Below, in pieces: positions 1-10,113 of a DNA stretch of 64,000 nt. The position numbers and the translations under genes were made by a program. The stretch spans positions 1 through 64,000 of the forward strand of contig MCFE01000307.1 in assembly GCA_002104905.1 (NCBI GenBank), given 5' to 3'. The notes below the pieces were generated by a model. It saw only the letters and a program-made list of their open reading frames with translations. It was not told where the DNA came from and did no database searches. The stretch is from Basidiobolus meristosporus CBS 931.73 (Eukaryota > Basidiobolomycota > Basidiobolomycetes > Basidiobolales > Basidiobolaceae). Positions within the stretch are counted from its first letter, which is position 1; each line of letters begins with the position of its first letter.

Positions 1-104
1 TGTTAACAACCACCTCCGTGGTTGCTTGTCTCCTCTTGAACCAAATTTCGACTTTTTCGCACTGCTTCAATTCCACTATCGTATCGGTGGTAAATTAACA
101 CTGG

Positions 105-2138
105 ATGAGTACTCTATGGACATATCTGTTGGCCTTTCTAGGAGGTGGTGTAGTATTTACTCCGCTGATACTACTACTGGCAACAGCCGTATTCTCCCGC
201 TGGTGGGAAAGGCTTCCGAATTCTTCTGAGGATAAAATCCCTATTCGAAATTGCACCTCCACGCAGCCTACCAGCAAATCCATACAACCAGATGACTTGG
301 AGGTTAGCCAAGCAGGCTGGCTACGCATGACCAAAGAATTTAAAGTCAAAGGGGACGGACATAATATGGTTGGCCTGATGCAAGGCGTTAATACCTATAT
401 CGACCATAGCTCCAAACGGTCAAGAAACCGGGTCTATGCCATCTTAAAGCGTGAGACTTTGTGGCTATATAGTGACGAGAAATTGGTCGAGTGTCAGGGC
501 GTTTTGACCGTATCCCAGTTTGAAGTCACCATCTTCCCAAAGTATTTACCCGACAACGAGATATTTCACAAAGAACTTCCCATACGGTTGTCGAAGAGAT
601 GTAGCCCTATGGAAGACGACCACTCTGAGTTCTTTTTCTTTGTATCAACACCGTCGACAAAAGAGGACTGGTATCTAGCACTACTGAATGCTTCGAAAAT
701 GAAAAGACGCGGTATACAGAGTAGCACCATACACAATGAGTTTGACTTCGACGCACCGGCTATAACCCGACTAATAGAAATCTTGCAAAGCAATGTACGT
801 CACGAAGAAACCCTTTGGCTAAATGCCTTTATCGGGAGAGTCTTCCTAAGCATCTACAAAACCCAAGAAATCAACCAATTCTTCATTGAGAAGATTCTGT
901 CCAAAACCAAGAAGATTCGCCAACCGTCATTTCTAGGCGACATCAAGATCCGTAACCTGGATATTGGTAACAGTATGCCGACCATCAGCCACCCCAAACT
1001 AGTGGAGCTGAATCAATCGGGGGAGCTTAAGGTCGAGTTCTTCCTAAATTACCGCGGAGACTTCCACTGCGAGATTGACACCGAGGTCAACGTGCACGTA
1101 CCTTCACTGCGACCATGGAAGCTCGGCTTGGGCCTGAATGCAACGCTGAAAGACATCTCTGGCAGAATGCTTCTACACATAAAGGCTCCACCTACCAATC
1201 GGTTTTGGCTAGGGTTCTGCTCTTCCCCATCGATGTCTTTTAACTTGGAGCCAAATGTTTGTGGGAAGCACCTGAAGTCTCCTTTAATTAGCCAACTGCT
1301 CGAGAGAGCAATTGTCGGTGTTATCGAGGACACCCTTGTCCTGCCCAATATGGATGATTTCCCATTTTTAGAATCCCATGGAACTGGTGGTATATTTGAG
1401 TGCGCGTCAGAATACATTCGTGAGCAGTGTGCGCAAATGGACCCACGCACTTCCGAAGCATCTGAGGATTATGGCATTCCATCGTACAACCGACGTCGCA
1501 GCTCTTCTGCCAGTAAGGATGAAGTGTACTCGGTGGATACAGACGCCTCCTCTATATTTACCACCAAAACGCATTCAAGCTCGAACACGAGTTACTCCAA
1601 CGATACGTTAGACCATGAAACCCCCAAGATATATGTCAATGGGGACCTGAGCCGCTACTACTTCGAGGAGAAGCCACTCCCGGAGCTCGCATCACATCAT
1701 TTCCACCACAAGAGTGAGGTGCTTGATCTTGCGAACGACTACAACCATTCCCGAGAAACGTCAAGCAAGCAGTCAGCCTCCTCAAAATTCAATTCGCTAG
1801 ACACTGCGTCCTTGGAGACAAACTCCGAGGGATCCAGCTATAGAAGCTCTTCCGAATCGACCAGAGAGTACTTTGTGCAGACAGAGGACGCCAAAAACGA
1901 CGACATAGCACGTTCGGTGAAGAAGTCTAAAAAGCGGAGCAACTCCAAACGGAAAAACATTTTCGGAAATTTCTTTCATCACAGCGCCGCCAAGAACAAA
2001 CCCGACCGAGCGGAAGAGAGGTCGCCGCAGCTCCACCAGCATCTGGGAGCCCATTCGATCAGCTCGCTTGTGCTGTCCACCCACACTGTGCTCTCCAGCA
2101 ATTCCAACTCGGACAATGTTGACTCAAGATCCATTTGA
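105..2138 (+). CDS. NVJ2: Nvj2/TEX2-like ER membrane protein with PH and SMP lipid-transfer domains
   Basis: One uninterrupted 677-residue frame from an ATG. Residues about 7-29 are a hydrophobic anchor. A PH-like domain spans about 69-198, opening with GWLRMTKEF and ending in an EDWYLALLNAS helix. An SMP domain spans about 230-420, with the family signature ETLWLNAFIGRVFLSI and FLGDIKIRNLDIGNSMP. The order TM-PH-SMP is that of yeast Nvj2 and animal TEX2, which sit in the ER and move lipids such as ceramide or sterol at membrane contact sites. The C-terminal 240 residues are low-complexity and Ser-rich, with a basic patch near 635-650 (KKSKKRSNSKRKN) that could bind acidic membranes; that role is inference. 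The first gene in the window and apparently intron-free, unlike most neighbours. Confidence 0.88.
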   Translation: MSTLWTYLLAFLGGGVVFTPLILLLATAVFSRWWERLPNSSEDKIPIRNCTSTQPTSKSIQPDDLEVSQAGWLRMTKEFKVKGDGHNMVGLMQGVNTYIDHSSKRSRNRVYAILKRETLWLYSDEKLVECQGVLTVSQFEVTIFPKYLPDNEIFHKELPIRLSKRCSPMEDDHSEFFFFVSTPSTKEDWYLALLNASKMKRRGIQSSTIHNEFDFDAPAITRLIEILQSNVRHEETLWLNAFIGRVFLSIYKTQEINQFFIEKILSKTKKIRQPSFLGDIKIRNLDIGNSMPTISHPKLVELNQSGELKVEFFLNYRGDFHCEIDTEVNVHVPSLRPWKLGLGLNATLKDISGRMLLHIKAPPTNRFWLGFCSSPSMSFNLEPNVCGKHLKSPLISQLLERAIVGVIEDTLVLPNMDDFPFLESHGTGGIFECASEYIREQCAQMDPRTSEASEDYGIPSYNRRRSSSASKDEVYSVDTDASSIFTTKTHSSSNTSYSNDTLDHETPKIYVNGDLSRYYFEEKPLPELASHHFHHKSEVLDLANDYNHSRETSSKQSASSKFNSLDTASLETNSEGSSYRSSSESTREYFVQTEDAKNDDIARSVKKSKKRSNSKRKNIFGNFFHHSAAKNKPDRAEERSPQLHQHLGAHSISSLVLSTHTVLSSNSNSDNVDSRSI

Positions 2139-3846
2139 TTGGTTTCGAGGGCCTGGGCATCCCAATCGTCTCTCGCCTGGAATATGCATCTTACGTCTGC
2201 ATTATGCTCGATCTGATTAAATAAAATGAGTTATGTAAACATCACTAATGCATTCTCCAGTTCAGGGAAGATTCCTTAGAAGTCACCACCCTCGCGGCCA
2301 AATATGGATCCATCACAAATTGGTTTCATACATGGACGATGGAACCACCATTTCGAAGCAGTTGTATTCGATTTGGCAACACTGGCCTTGGATTTACCCG
2401 ATGGCTTCTGCGGCATGTACGACATGCTTGCTTCGTGACATACCAGACGAGGTGCCTCGTGTGGTCTTGATTGCCATGACTGCTTGGTCGCAACCACTAT
2501 CCTTATGATGCCATACCTCATTTGGCTGTCGCAGAGGCGAATCTTCATGATCTTGGTTTGGACACGATGGCCATACAAGGCAAGATTATTCCGCCTGTGT
2601 CAGAATGATCTAGCCGTGGCATTATCTTGATGCGGCTGCAGGAAACTATCCTTCACCTGTTTGGAAACTCCAGCGTCAGTTTCAAGTGATGTTCTGCCTG
2701 AAATCCCCAAAGCGACCCTAGGCTTGTGATCTTAGGGCTTAGAGGTACGTTTATGTGACTGTGTATTCCCCAGCATCCAATTACCAGCATGTGTTTCGGA
2801 TGTAGTATTGGAAGCTGACCTGACCTCTCGAAACTAACCATTTGGGGATTTATGATGTCGATGATGAATGTGTGTGGACAAATATGGGATTCTGCTTCTG
2901 TTGCTCAGCCTACGCACCATGTAATGGTCCAGTAGCGACCAAACACAAGCGTTGCCCCTACGAATGCATGTCAAATACTTGGTTTACCGCTTCTGATATC
3001 ATACGGCCATCACCTACAATACAATCATATCCCAATCATGGGGTCTGTGTGATATAGCACCTGCTTGCATCCCCCTACGTGCCGTCAGGGGTAAGGGTGC
3101 TGCTATGGGCGATGGTCAAGGTGTGCGTGCCCACCAATTCTCCGGTGTGAAGTGGTGGCCCACTGCCGAGCCATCCCGCAGAGTGCCCCGCTGAGAGAGA
3201 GCGCTCTGTGGTCACCGGTCTGTGGTGTTCCGAGCACATTTTTCATGGACGGGGTACCTCAACGCAGATGGGATTCTGAAGATCCATGCACAGGTAGATC
3301 AGCCTGAGGCGGAGTAAAAGGGGTCAAGTGCAAGGCTCCATTACCTCGGTCTGGCATATTCTAGGCTTGGTATGGCCCACAAATGCATACAGCAAGCGCA
3401 ATAATCAGCGAGTCAGGCACTGTGCCCAACTCAGTTTGTTACATATTTTCATTTCTCGTATTGAATACCGCCCAACTACATGTTGTTCCAAGGTCTCATG
3501 TTTCAATTCCCCAAGTGTAATAAATGCGCAAATAATCCCCGATGAGGGAAGCCCACAGTAAATCGGCCATCCGTATTTGCTGAGCCAAACCTCATCATTC
3601 TACCAAATGGATATTATTTGGAAATCCCGGATAAAGTAGTGTCAGGTTAGCTCATCTAAGCCTGAGGTGATTGAGACCTGATCTCCATCGATTTTTCGTA
3701 TATAAATGTGCTGCATCCAAGGCACATACATCAGCAATACCTCATCCACGGTTCTCGTTCGGCGCCCTCAGTCAGCTAACATCACCTCTACTCTTTGATT
3801 TTCTGAACCCTTTCCAGCCTACTTTCTCTTCCCTGCATCTCCAGCC
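2139..3846. other. Intergenic region with a GC-rich, hairpin-prone block
   Basis: No convincing gene. The open frames here are short (100 codons or fewer), on both strands, without recognisable motifs. The segment from about 3061 to 3260 is clearly richer in GC than its surroundings and holds several inverted repeats: a ten-pair stem including G-U pairs around 3178-3213 (arms CGCAGAGTGC and GCGCTCTGTG) and AGTGG/CCACT around 3150-3163. It does not match snRNA, SRP, RNase P or 5S landmarks that I know. Confidence 0.4.
3701..3708 (+). promoter_or_regulatory. TATA box of the small cyclin-like gene
   Basis: TATAAATG lies 146 bases before the ATG at 3847. Similar TATA elements stand 60-146 bases before several other genes in this window, which supports both the promoter and the chosen start. 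Confidence 0.6.
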
Positions 3847-4446
3847 ATGCCACCAGCTGTGATTGCCGAGCGACTCTTTGTTCCTCCAACAACCGCAAAA
3901 GCCTCGTCCATCAACACATACGGTGAGTTGACCTGCCGTCTAACCGTGAAGATATCGATGCAGACACTAAATCCGTGTATTAGGGAACTGCTTCGAGCCC
4001 ATGTCCGAAACGGAGTTGGCCAAGATACTTGTCTCTCTATCCGAAGCCACAACCCCCAGCACTCGAAAAAGTAAGATAGTGTGTCTATTTCTGCAGAGAC
4101 TTGCTCGTCAACTAAATGTTGCCCCTCTCGAAGATATTTTGCAGGCCACGGCGGCAGTTTCTTGGATAACCTGTAGACAGCTAGGTAAGACTTGAATCTG
4201 CGGCACCAGGCTTGTGTGGCCAGAGAAATCTTGTAAAGCTCGGTCTGACCCAGTTCTGCTTTCGAAACACTAGGTCGGATTTTCAACCACCTGCCGTATC
4301 CAGCCGAGCGCAGGTTTACCGCCACGTTATTTGCACAAAAGATTATTGATCGATACCATCGACAGCAAGATCTGTTCTCGTGTCTCAAGTGTGACACACC
4401 AACGGAGAAATCGCTTCTCCATGATATCATACTACAGCGACGCTAG
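3847..4446 (+). CDS. Small, divergent cyclin-like protein (Pcl/Pho80-type fold, incomplete)
   Basis: Three exons fit in frame: 3847-3922, 3984-4184 and 4274-4446, with GTGAGT..TAG and GTAAGA..TAG introns; the first has a CACTAAT-like branch point. The product is about 149 residues. Residues about 54-115 align by eye with the cyclin box of the gene at 32281: the helix with LFLQRLARQLNV, then ILQATAAVSW, then RRFTATLFAQKIIDRY, against RLFIAALIMANKYLHD. The later cyclin helices (W..V..I..LN.ME.E.L) are absent, so it may be truncated, decayed, or continue in an exon I could not place; a second open segment follows an AG at 4540. Function as a Pho85-type partner is inference. The 3' end is uncertain. 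Confidence 0.5.
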
Positions 4447-4997
4447 ACAAACTTGTCGCTGATTTGAGGTGGAGCGGCCGCCGGGAAACCTGACACATTC
4501 CGGTTTCCAAAGAGCGTTGACCTGGAGTTCCCGCAGGTTAGAACGCTATCTATGCTAGCCCAATGGTTGGTGGACATCACCATCTTTGGGCGGGACGTAG
4601 CGCGACCAACTTACAGCGTAGTCTGTCCAAGCACTCATCCATTGTACATTTGTTAAATAAATGAAACGATTCTATGTAAGTCAACATTGATTAGCTCCGG
4701 CTCCAACTTCACCGCATAGCATTGCAAGGTAGATGTCATCCGCAGGAATAAATATTTATTTGATAAATTGATGTCGGCCACGTCCTGACGATGAGCTAGG
4801 ATGGTAGGTGGAACTAAATCAGGGTCGATTAGGATCAGGCTCACTGAAATGAATGCAGCGGTGGGCGAGTGTAGGTGCGATGAACCAACAAAGTACGGTG
4901 GTCTCTTCAAAATAGCTAAACAGATCACGGTTATTGAATGCGGGCTAGTGGTAACCAGCCTCTTTCTAGAGGTAAATAAGCATCGCAAGAATGCGGT
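4447..4997. other. Intergenic, 3' ends converge
   Basis: Sits between the cyclin-like gene (plus) and the UBL-BAG gene (minus). Short overlapping frames only. 4541-4657 could encode 38 residues continuing the cyclin-like gene if one more intron exists. Confidence 0.4.
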
Positions 4998-6048
4998 TTA
5001 CTGGTGCTCCTTGACATCGCTTAATTTCGCCGAAGCAGCATCCAGCCGATCTAGGATCATCTGGGTCTCCTTCACCGCGGCCTTTCGGGTATTTCTGGCT
5101 CGATCGAATTCCGAGGAGCACACGACGCCGTCCAGAGCGAACAAGGCTTGCATCAACTGCTCATTGAGATAGTTTCTCAAATTAGTCAATTTGCCCCGCT
5201 GCTTTAGGTCACTATTACTGGGGTTCGTAACATAGTTGTGGACTTCGCCTTCGAATTCCCTTAGCTTTGGTGTGATCTCACGGTGCGTCTTGTCCAGCAA
5301 CCCTTGGATCTGGCTGATCAAACGTCCCTCTTCATTTGAGCCAGAGCTATGCAAGGCCTCCTAGTTATCAGCAATAAATTTAGCATGCCTGGTCCTCCCA
5401 TACAATTTGCTGCATGTGAATAGACTTACTTCAGACTTGTTACCAATAAGAGTGACTTTAGAGCCCGGTCTTAGACCATAGCTTGCTAAAGTTGCCGAAT
5501 CATCCTTCATCACCGCTGGGAAGAGAAAGAATATGGCTTTGGTTAAGTGTGTTGTAGTAAAGGGAAAACGAAACTTGGTTACGATTGGTGTATAAGTCAA
5601 AGAGAAAAGATGGGGAAGTGAGGGTATTCAGACGGTATTTGAGGAGGTATCTGACTAAGTTGGGGAATCTTTCACCTTGGATAAACGTAACTCGATTTCA
5701 AAGAACCTCTTCCTGATGAAGGGTGGCCTGCAGGAAGATATACTGAACAATACTTCTATTGGCCACCGTCCCATGTGGAGTCAATACGTGATGTTTCCAG
5801 ATACAGAAAGAGATTCTCGTCGAGTTGACAGTTTAATGGTGTTTGCAGCGCAGGTAGGTAGAGTGTGGAAGGATATCTGTTAATCGTTATTTACCTCCAG
5901 TTACTGAAAGCTTCATGGCATGGATGGGCACCCCAGTAATCTCTGAGCATTGGCGCTTCAAATGGGCGAGTGTGGTGGTTGCTAGCGTGGGCTCTGTATA
6001 CGCCAGATGAAATCTCTGCCTTTTCCAAGTAATCTGAAGAGTACTCAT
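4998..6048 (-). CDS. UBL-BAG domain Hsp70 nucleotide-exchange co-chaperone (BAG1 type)
   Basis: Three exons on the minus strand: 6048-5895, 5515-5430 and 5360-4998, giving 200 residues with exact phase agreement (154+86+363 bases). The ubiquitin-like domain (about 1-75) begins MSTLQITWKRQRFHLA, continues LAHLKRQCSEITGVPIH and ends AVMKDDSATLASYGL and GSKVTLIG; an intron of 379 bases splits it after codon 51. The BAG domain fills about 88-195 as three helices (EEGRLISQIQGLLDK; LKQRGKLTNLRNYLNEQLMQAL; KAAVKETQMILDRLDAA). BAG proteins bind the Hsp70 ATPase domain and release ADP, while the UBL can dock on the proteasome. Length and order match Schizosaccharomyces Bag101/102. The start was chosen as the only ATG that opens a UBL beta strand in frame. 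Confidence 0.9.
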
Positions 6049-6650
6049 GCTAATTAACCGGAGGGAGTAGTCAAGGATGGTTCCAAGTAAATCCCAATAA
6101 AGTCTGTTACTGAAAACTTTGGCAATAAGTACCTTTGCTGTGAAATATACATGATCATCGCAATAGATTCTGATTGAAGGACGTAATCATGGCGATTACC
6201 ATAAAGGTTATTCGAATTTCGATATTATGATGCAATCCAGGTCCATTCTTGATCTGCCAGGTCAGTGTTTTCCGACCAAATGTGTTCAATTAGCCATCAT
6301 CAAAAAACCTCATTGCTTTGGTAATCATCTAGATGCAATTCAGTTAACATGGCCTCGTGCCCGTCTCTGCAGATATGCTTGCGTTGTGCTTTTGCCAAGT
6401 GCGTTGCCAAAAGGAAAATTCTTTGTTGATGTATTCAACGGATACGTACTTTACCAAGAGAGTAAGGACGCATGCTCGAGTCTCAACCCGGCATCCTGTC
6501 TGATTCATAGAACTTGATTATCAACCTGAGGACGTATTCCCAGTGGCTGGGATAGACTAATACAATGATCCAATACGGAAATGTACTCGATAATTAGCGC
6601 AGATTTGTATTGGAGTTATTGGGTGAAGTACTCAAAAAATACGATGTCAA
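6049..6650. other. Intergenic, upstream of the UBL-BAG gene
   Basis: AT-rich, with one 96-codon plus-strand frame (6227-6517) lacking any motif I recognise. Probably the promoter region of the minus-strand UBL-BAG gene. Confidence 0.4.
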
Positions 6651-7295
6651 ATGGAAATATTAGACTCTGCTCTAGAGTGTAGGGCTGAGACTTCAGGCTG
6701 CACAAAGTTGAGGAATGTAAAGCTTCCTGAAATATTCATAAAGCGGTGGGCGACCCATACTATTGGTAGAGCTTTTGTTCAAGAGCATTCTCCTGTGTCC
6801 ACGATCACAAGGGAAGTCGTATGGAGTAGAGAGGAACCAGCAAAGCATGCCAATTATTTTCTACCGTTTCAAAGGATAGATTTTGAACAACACTGCCAAA
6901 AAAACTCAGTGTCAAGCACAAATGGAACACCACTAAACAGAACCCAGATCCCTATTATGATAGCCTATGTGCTAAGACTTCAACCAAGGTTTTGGCAATA
7001 TGGCAATATGTGGTATCAGTACCCCCACCCCCACAACGACAGTTATCGGAATGTAAAGAAACCTATCCCAGCGCTAGACCGGGTAAAGACTCAGCGATGT
7101 ACCAGTGATCGGGCCAAAAGCCTAGTTAAACTCCACAAGTATTCTCCGCTCAAAATATATGGACACACTCATCAGGAATCTCGTCGTTTTCACAATCCAA
7201 GTATTAAAATTTATGTACAGCAACATGACAGCAAAGCGATCATACAGTTCGTGATTGATAGAACTCCTCAGCCAAAACGAAGACCAATCGATTAG
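6651..7295 (+). CDS. Hypothetical protein, 214 residues
   Basis: An ATG-initiated frame that is longer than expected by chance at this base composition, but I recognise no family. The product is basic and polar, without a signal peptide, membrane segment or coiled coil; it has a tyrosine/histidine/proline-rich stretch near 122-130 (MWYQYPHPHND) and a basic end (PKRRPID). No TATA element or clear 3' signal stands out. It could be a species-specific gene, an exon of a larger gene or a chance frame. Confidence 0.28.
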   Translation: MEILDSALECRAETSGCTKLRNVKLPEIFIKRWATHTIGRAFVQEHSPVSTITREVVWSREEPAKHANYFLPFQRIDFEQHCQKNSVSSTNGTPLNRTQIPIMIAYVLRLQPRFWQYGNMWYQYPHPHNDSYRNVKKPIPALDRVKTQRCTSDRAKSLVKLHKYSPLKIYGHTHQESRRFHNPSIKIYVQQHDSKAIIQFVIDRTPQPKRRPID

Positions 7296-7576
7296 GCCTA
7301 CTAGTAAGAGATCTTGCAGAGGTGTAGAAATATCGTATTCAGCGACTGAAGGAGATCCACCTAGCGGCAAACTTGCAAACAGCATGTCTGTATCCTCCAC
7401 TTGTCAGAAGAATCGATTGAGACTCAACGACTGCAATAGGAGTTGCCCTTAAACCTGGAACACAACTATTGAGTAAAACTATACCAAGAATGGGCCTTTA
7501 AGAGTAAATTTACGTTTTCTGTGCTTTACATGGACAACTCCACAACCTCCTCATAACAAGGCCAAGAGGAGGATCA

Positions 7577-8218
7577 TCAATTGGCTCGATCGGTGGGGCA
7601 AGCATCAGCCTCTTCAGGGCGTATGTTATCTGACTCTTCAGTCTTCGAGCCATTATCTGATAAGTTAGAAGTCTGAGAGAGGGAAAAAGGAGGTGAAGCG
7701 TCCCTGATGAAATCAGAGGGTTCATCAATCAACGATAGAAATACGTCTCTTGCAGGAGAGTCGGTGCATTGTGGTACTTCGGTGGTTCTGTGTTCGAATT
7801 GTTTGTAGAAGTTCACGGCAGGAGAGAAGTTGAAATACCCCAATTTTGCTCTTTTGAAAGAGGCCGGATCAGCCTCTTCGTCTGAACTCTCTGCATCTAG
7901 ATCCAACTCATCAAACACGCCAGCTCTCGCCGCCTGTGGCACTATTCCGACCTTTTGAATTACCCATCGCTCCAGCATGCTTATTCTTTTGGGATGCTTT
8001 GGTAGGACACTCTTTTCTAGTTTCTTATTCGTGGCTTTGGTTGAACGTTTTGGGGTGATCTCGGTGCACGCCGCAACCTCTGGAGTGTTCGTTGCTTCAG
8101 CAGTACTACCCTCAACATCAGTGGAGCTCTTGAAGTAACTTGAAATAGTACGTTGCCCTTGTTTCTCCGACTCTTTCAGGGTTTTGGATTGGACACGAGA
8201 CTTTGCTCTTTTCTTCAT
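7577..8218 (-). CDS. PIP-box protein, probably a nuclear PCNA-binding protein
   Basis: 213 residues from the ATG at 8218; the frame stays open 25 codons upstream, but those look like 5' untranslated sequence. The N-terminus is strongly basic (MKKRAKSRVQSKTLK), a likely nuclear signal, followed at residues 22-29 by QRTISSYF. This matches the PCNA-interacting consensus Q-x-x-[ILM]-x-x-[FY]-[FY] exactly, with a lysine after it. A central block (ISMLERWVIQKVGIV) and an acidic run (FDELDLDAESSDEE) follow, then a Ser/Asp/Glu-rich tail. The early position of the motif recalls small PCNA clients and DNA ligase I or polymerase-delta subunits, but no enzyme domain is present. Identity beyond PCNA binding is unknown, and the PCNA link is inferred from the motif. 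Confidence 0.6.
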   Translation of the reverse strand: MKKRAKSRVQSKTLKESEKQGQRTISSYFKSSTDVEGSTAEATNTPEVAACTEITPKRSTKATNKKLEKSVLPKHPKRISMLERWVIQKVGIVPQAARAGVFDELDLDAESSDEEADPASFKRAKLGYFNFSPAVNFYKQFEHRTTEVPQCTDSPARDVFLSLIDEPSDFIRDASPPFSLSQTSNLSDNGSKTEESDNIRPEEADACPTDRAN

Positions 8219-8934
8219 TGTGCGGACAGAAGAATATAAAAAACCACAAATATAAGTATAGGAAAAGAATTGATTTTGGTAATCAACGATCAAAATACAA
8301 ATCAGTGAATTGAATGGACCTTAGCAAGCCCATAAATTTCATGTGCATCTATCTGACCATCAAATATCCATATCCAGGTCAGATGAGCAGCACATAGAAC
8401 CAGTACCCAGCCCGGATGCTGGCGAAGATGGAATGATCCTCTGAACTGCACTGATCATGAACTGTGATTGAGCTAATCACAATGTGGATTGCCAATCCCA
8501 AATATGATCCTGTCTTGCAATGGATACAATCAAGTTGTCGCAGTCACACTTGGATAAATGATTGAGATCCTAACCCACCCTTCAGTCATTGATGTGCATG
8601 CGATCAGCAATAGCTCTGAGCAGTACAAGGACATGATACGCTTGACACGTGTCAGAAGGCTCTACGAGAGTGCCCCTTTGTGTACCAAACTCATAGGAGC
8701 GCCGGTATCTTGCTATCTCGAACAAGGAGTCTGAGCTGCAAATCCACTCCAGCATGTTTCCAACGATAAGCAGGTTTTGTCCAACAAGGCGCAGAGGCTC
8801 TCTCTCGATCCACTGTTTATGCAGTCTTTTATTTCAGAAAGCCCACTTGTGAACTGACAAATGATTCTACAGATTGTCACACTTCGTAGCTAGTAAGAAA
8901 CGCATTCTAATAGAGGGCCTTGTGAGCTGGATTC
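8219..8934. other. Intergenic, no gene seen
   Basis: Between two minus-strand genes. No frame above 60 codons other than edges of the neighbours. Contains the presumed promoter of the PIP-box gene. Confidence 0.5.
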
Positions 8935-10113
8935 TCAACTTTGCGCAGCCACTTTGGCAAGAAAATCCTCGGTTCTCAGGTAGACACCCCGAAAATGCCG
9001 AGGCCCGGAAAATCCGGTCCTTGCGTGCAACATACGGTAGTTATCATACAAGACCAAGTCCCCCGACCTTAACGAGAAACGAAGCTGATGCTCGGGGCTG
9101 CGGACCAAAGCCGAGAACTTGTTGTACGCTCGATACCACTCCTCCATGGACTCGAACGGCCTCTGGTATGGGGCCATGGTGAAGTAAGAGTATCTAATCT
9201 TCTTGATTTCCGGCGCAAAGTCGTTGGTAGTTGACCCGGGAGCCAGTTCAATGATTGGAGCGACCAAAGACTTCTGAAATTTGGTTAGTTTACGATGGAA
9301 TTTAATAGGCACACTAGCCAGAAGATCGAATGCCCGACGGTCCAGCTCACTCCGAAGGTAGTGAGCTGCTTGGACTGAATTCACTAGATAGCTATCGCCT
9401 CCTTCAGCAGCCGGGTTGATGCACTGGAGAAACTGAATCCCTGGTGCATTCTCGAGGTACGGAAGATCGGTATGGAGGTCAATGCCGTGATTAGTATAGC
9501 CAAGCTGGTCAGTGTCGTTGTTGGTAGTATTGTCAGTTCGAAGGTCTTCTATACGGCCGAAGTGAGAGGTGATCACTTCCTTGTCTTCTCCAATAAAATC
9601 CCGGATAATTTGTTCTGTGTCCAAACCACGGTTGCGAATGACAACTACACCGTGCTCTTTAAAACTAGCGGCAATAGCGTTGTAGTACCGCTTTAGCCCT
9701 GCAGCTGAGAGTGGCTGACCGGATGTGGTTGGTGGAAATTGTCGCAGATACTCTTGGAAATCAATCTCTACCTTGCTGCCATCGTTGATTGGACTGGAGA
9801 CGGCGATTCTGTTTCTGGCGTAGGCATATTCATTGAGGAAGGCCAATGGATAATGAGACAAATGGCCATCAATCCACTCGACTGTGATGCCTGGCTCTTG
9901 TTCTTCAGATGCTGGCAAGAGCCTTGGAGTTATGGACAGAGGGACTTGCGTTGAGTCGATGATTCTCTCGCGGGTTTGGGGGTGTCTACATCCGTTCAGG
10001 CAGGGGCAGTGGTGGCGAAGCCAGAAATAATGGAAATCGGCAAAATCGCTGGAGTCGGGAAAGAAGACTCTAAGGTAGGTTGTGTGGATGGATGCTCTGA
10101 TCTCGGTACTCAT
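8935..10113 (-). CDS. Gamma-butyrobetaine dioxygenase-like Fe(II)/2-oxoglutarate oxygenase
   Basis: A single 392-residue frame from ATG 10113. The N-terminal zinc-binding domain of the BBOX/TMLH family is present: WLRHHCPC with a further Cys at 42 and a His at 84 (WIDGHLSHY). The TauD/TfdA catalytic domain follows (about 118-390) with HTD at 214-216 and His363 in DNYRMLHART, the iron triad, and Arg375 in HFRGVYLR for 2-oxoglutarate. In this family the enzyme hydroxylates gamma-butyrobetaine to carnitine, or the related trimethyllysine step; which one cannot be told from sequence alone. The zinc knuckle reads C-P-C-x3-C, one residue longer than the C-P-C-x2-C I know from animal BBOX1. Length is typical. 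No intron. Confidence 0.88.
   Translation of the reverse strand: MSTEIRASIHTTYLRVFFPDSSDFADFHYFWLRHHCPCLNGCRHPQTRERIIDSTQVPLSITPRLLPASEEQEPGITVEWIDGHLSHYPLAFLNEYAYARNRIAVSSPINDGSKVEIDFQEYLRQFPPTTSGQPLSAAGLKRYYNAIAASFKEHGVVVIRNRGLDTEQIIRDFIGEDKEVITSHFGRIEDLRTDNTTNNDTDQLGYTNHGIDLHTDLPYLENAPGIQFLQCINPAAEGGDSYLVNSVQAAHYLRSELDRRAFDLLASVPIKFHRKLTKFQKSLVAPIIELAPGSTTNDFAPEIKKIRYSYFTMAPYQRPFESMEEWYRAYNKFSALVRSPEHQLRFSLRSGDLVLYDNYRMLHARTGFSGPRHFRGVYLRTEDFLAKVAAQS

Noticed and set aside
5361-5600. 79-codon minus-strand frame as the N-terminus of the BAG protein
   Set aside because: Its first 28 codons are intron; the true UBL start is in an exon at 6048-5895 that joins in phase.
5677-5883. 68-codon plus-strand frame as a gene
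   Set aside because: It lies wholly inside the first intron of the UBL-BAG gene, antisense, and has no motif.
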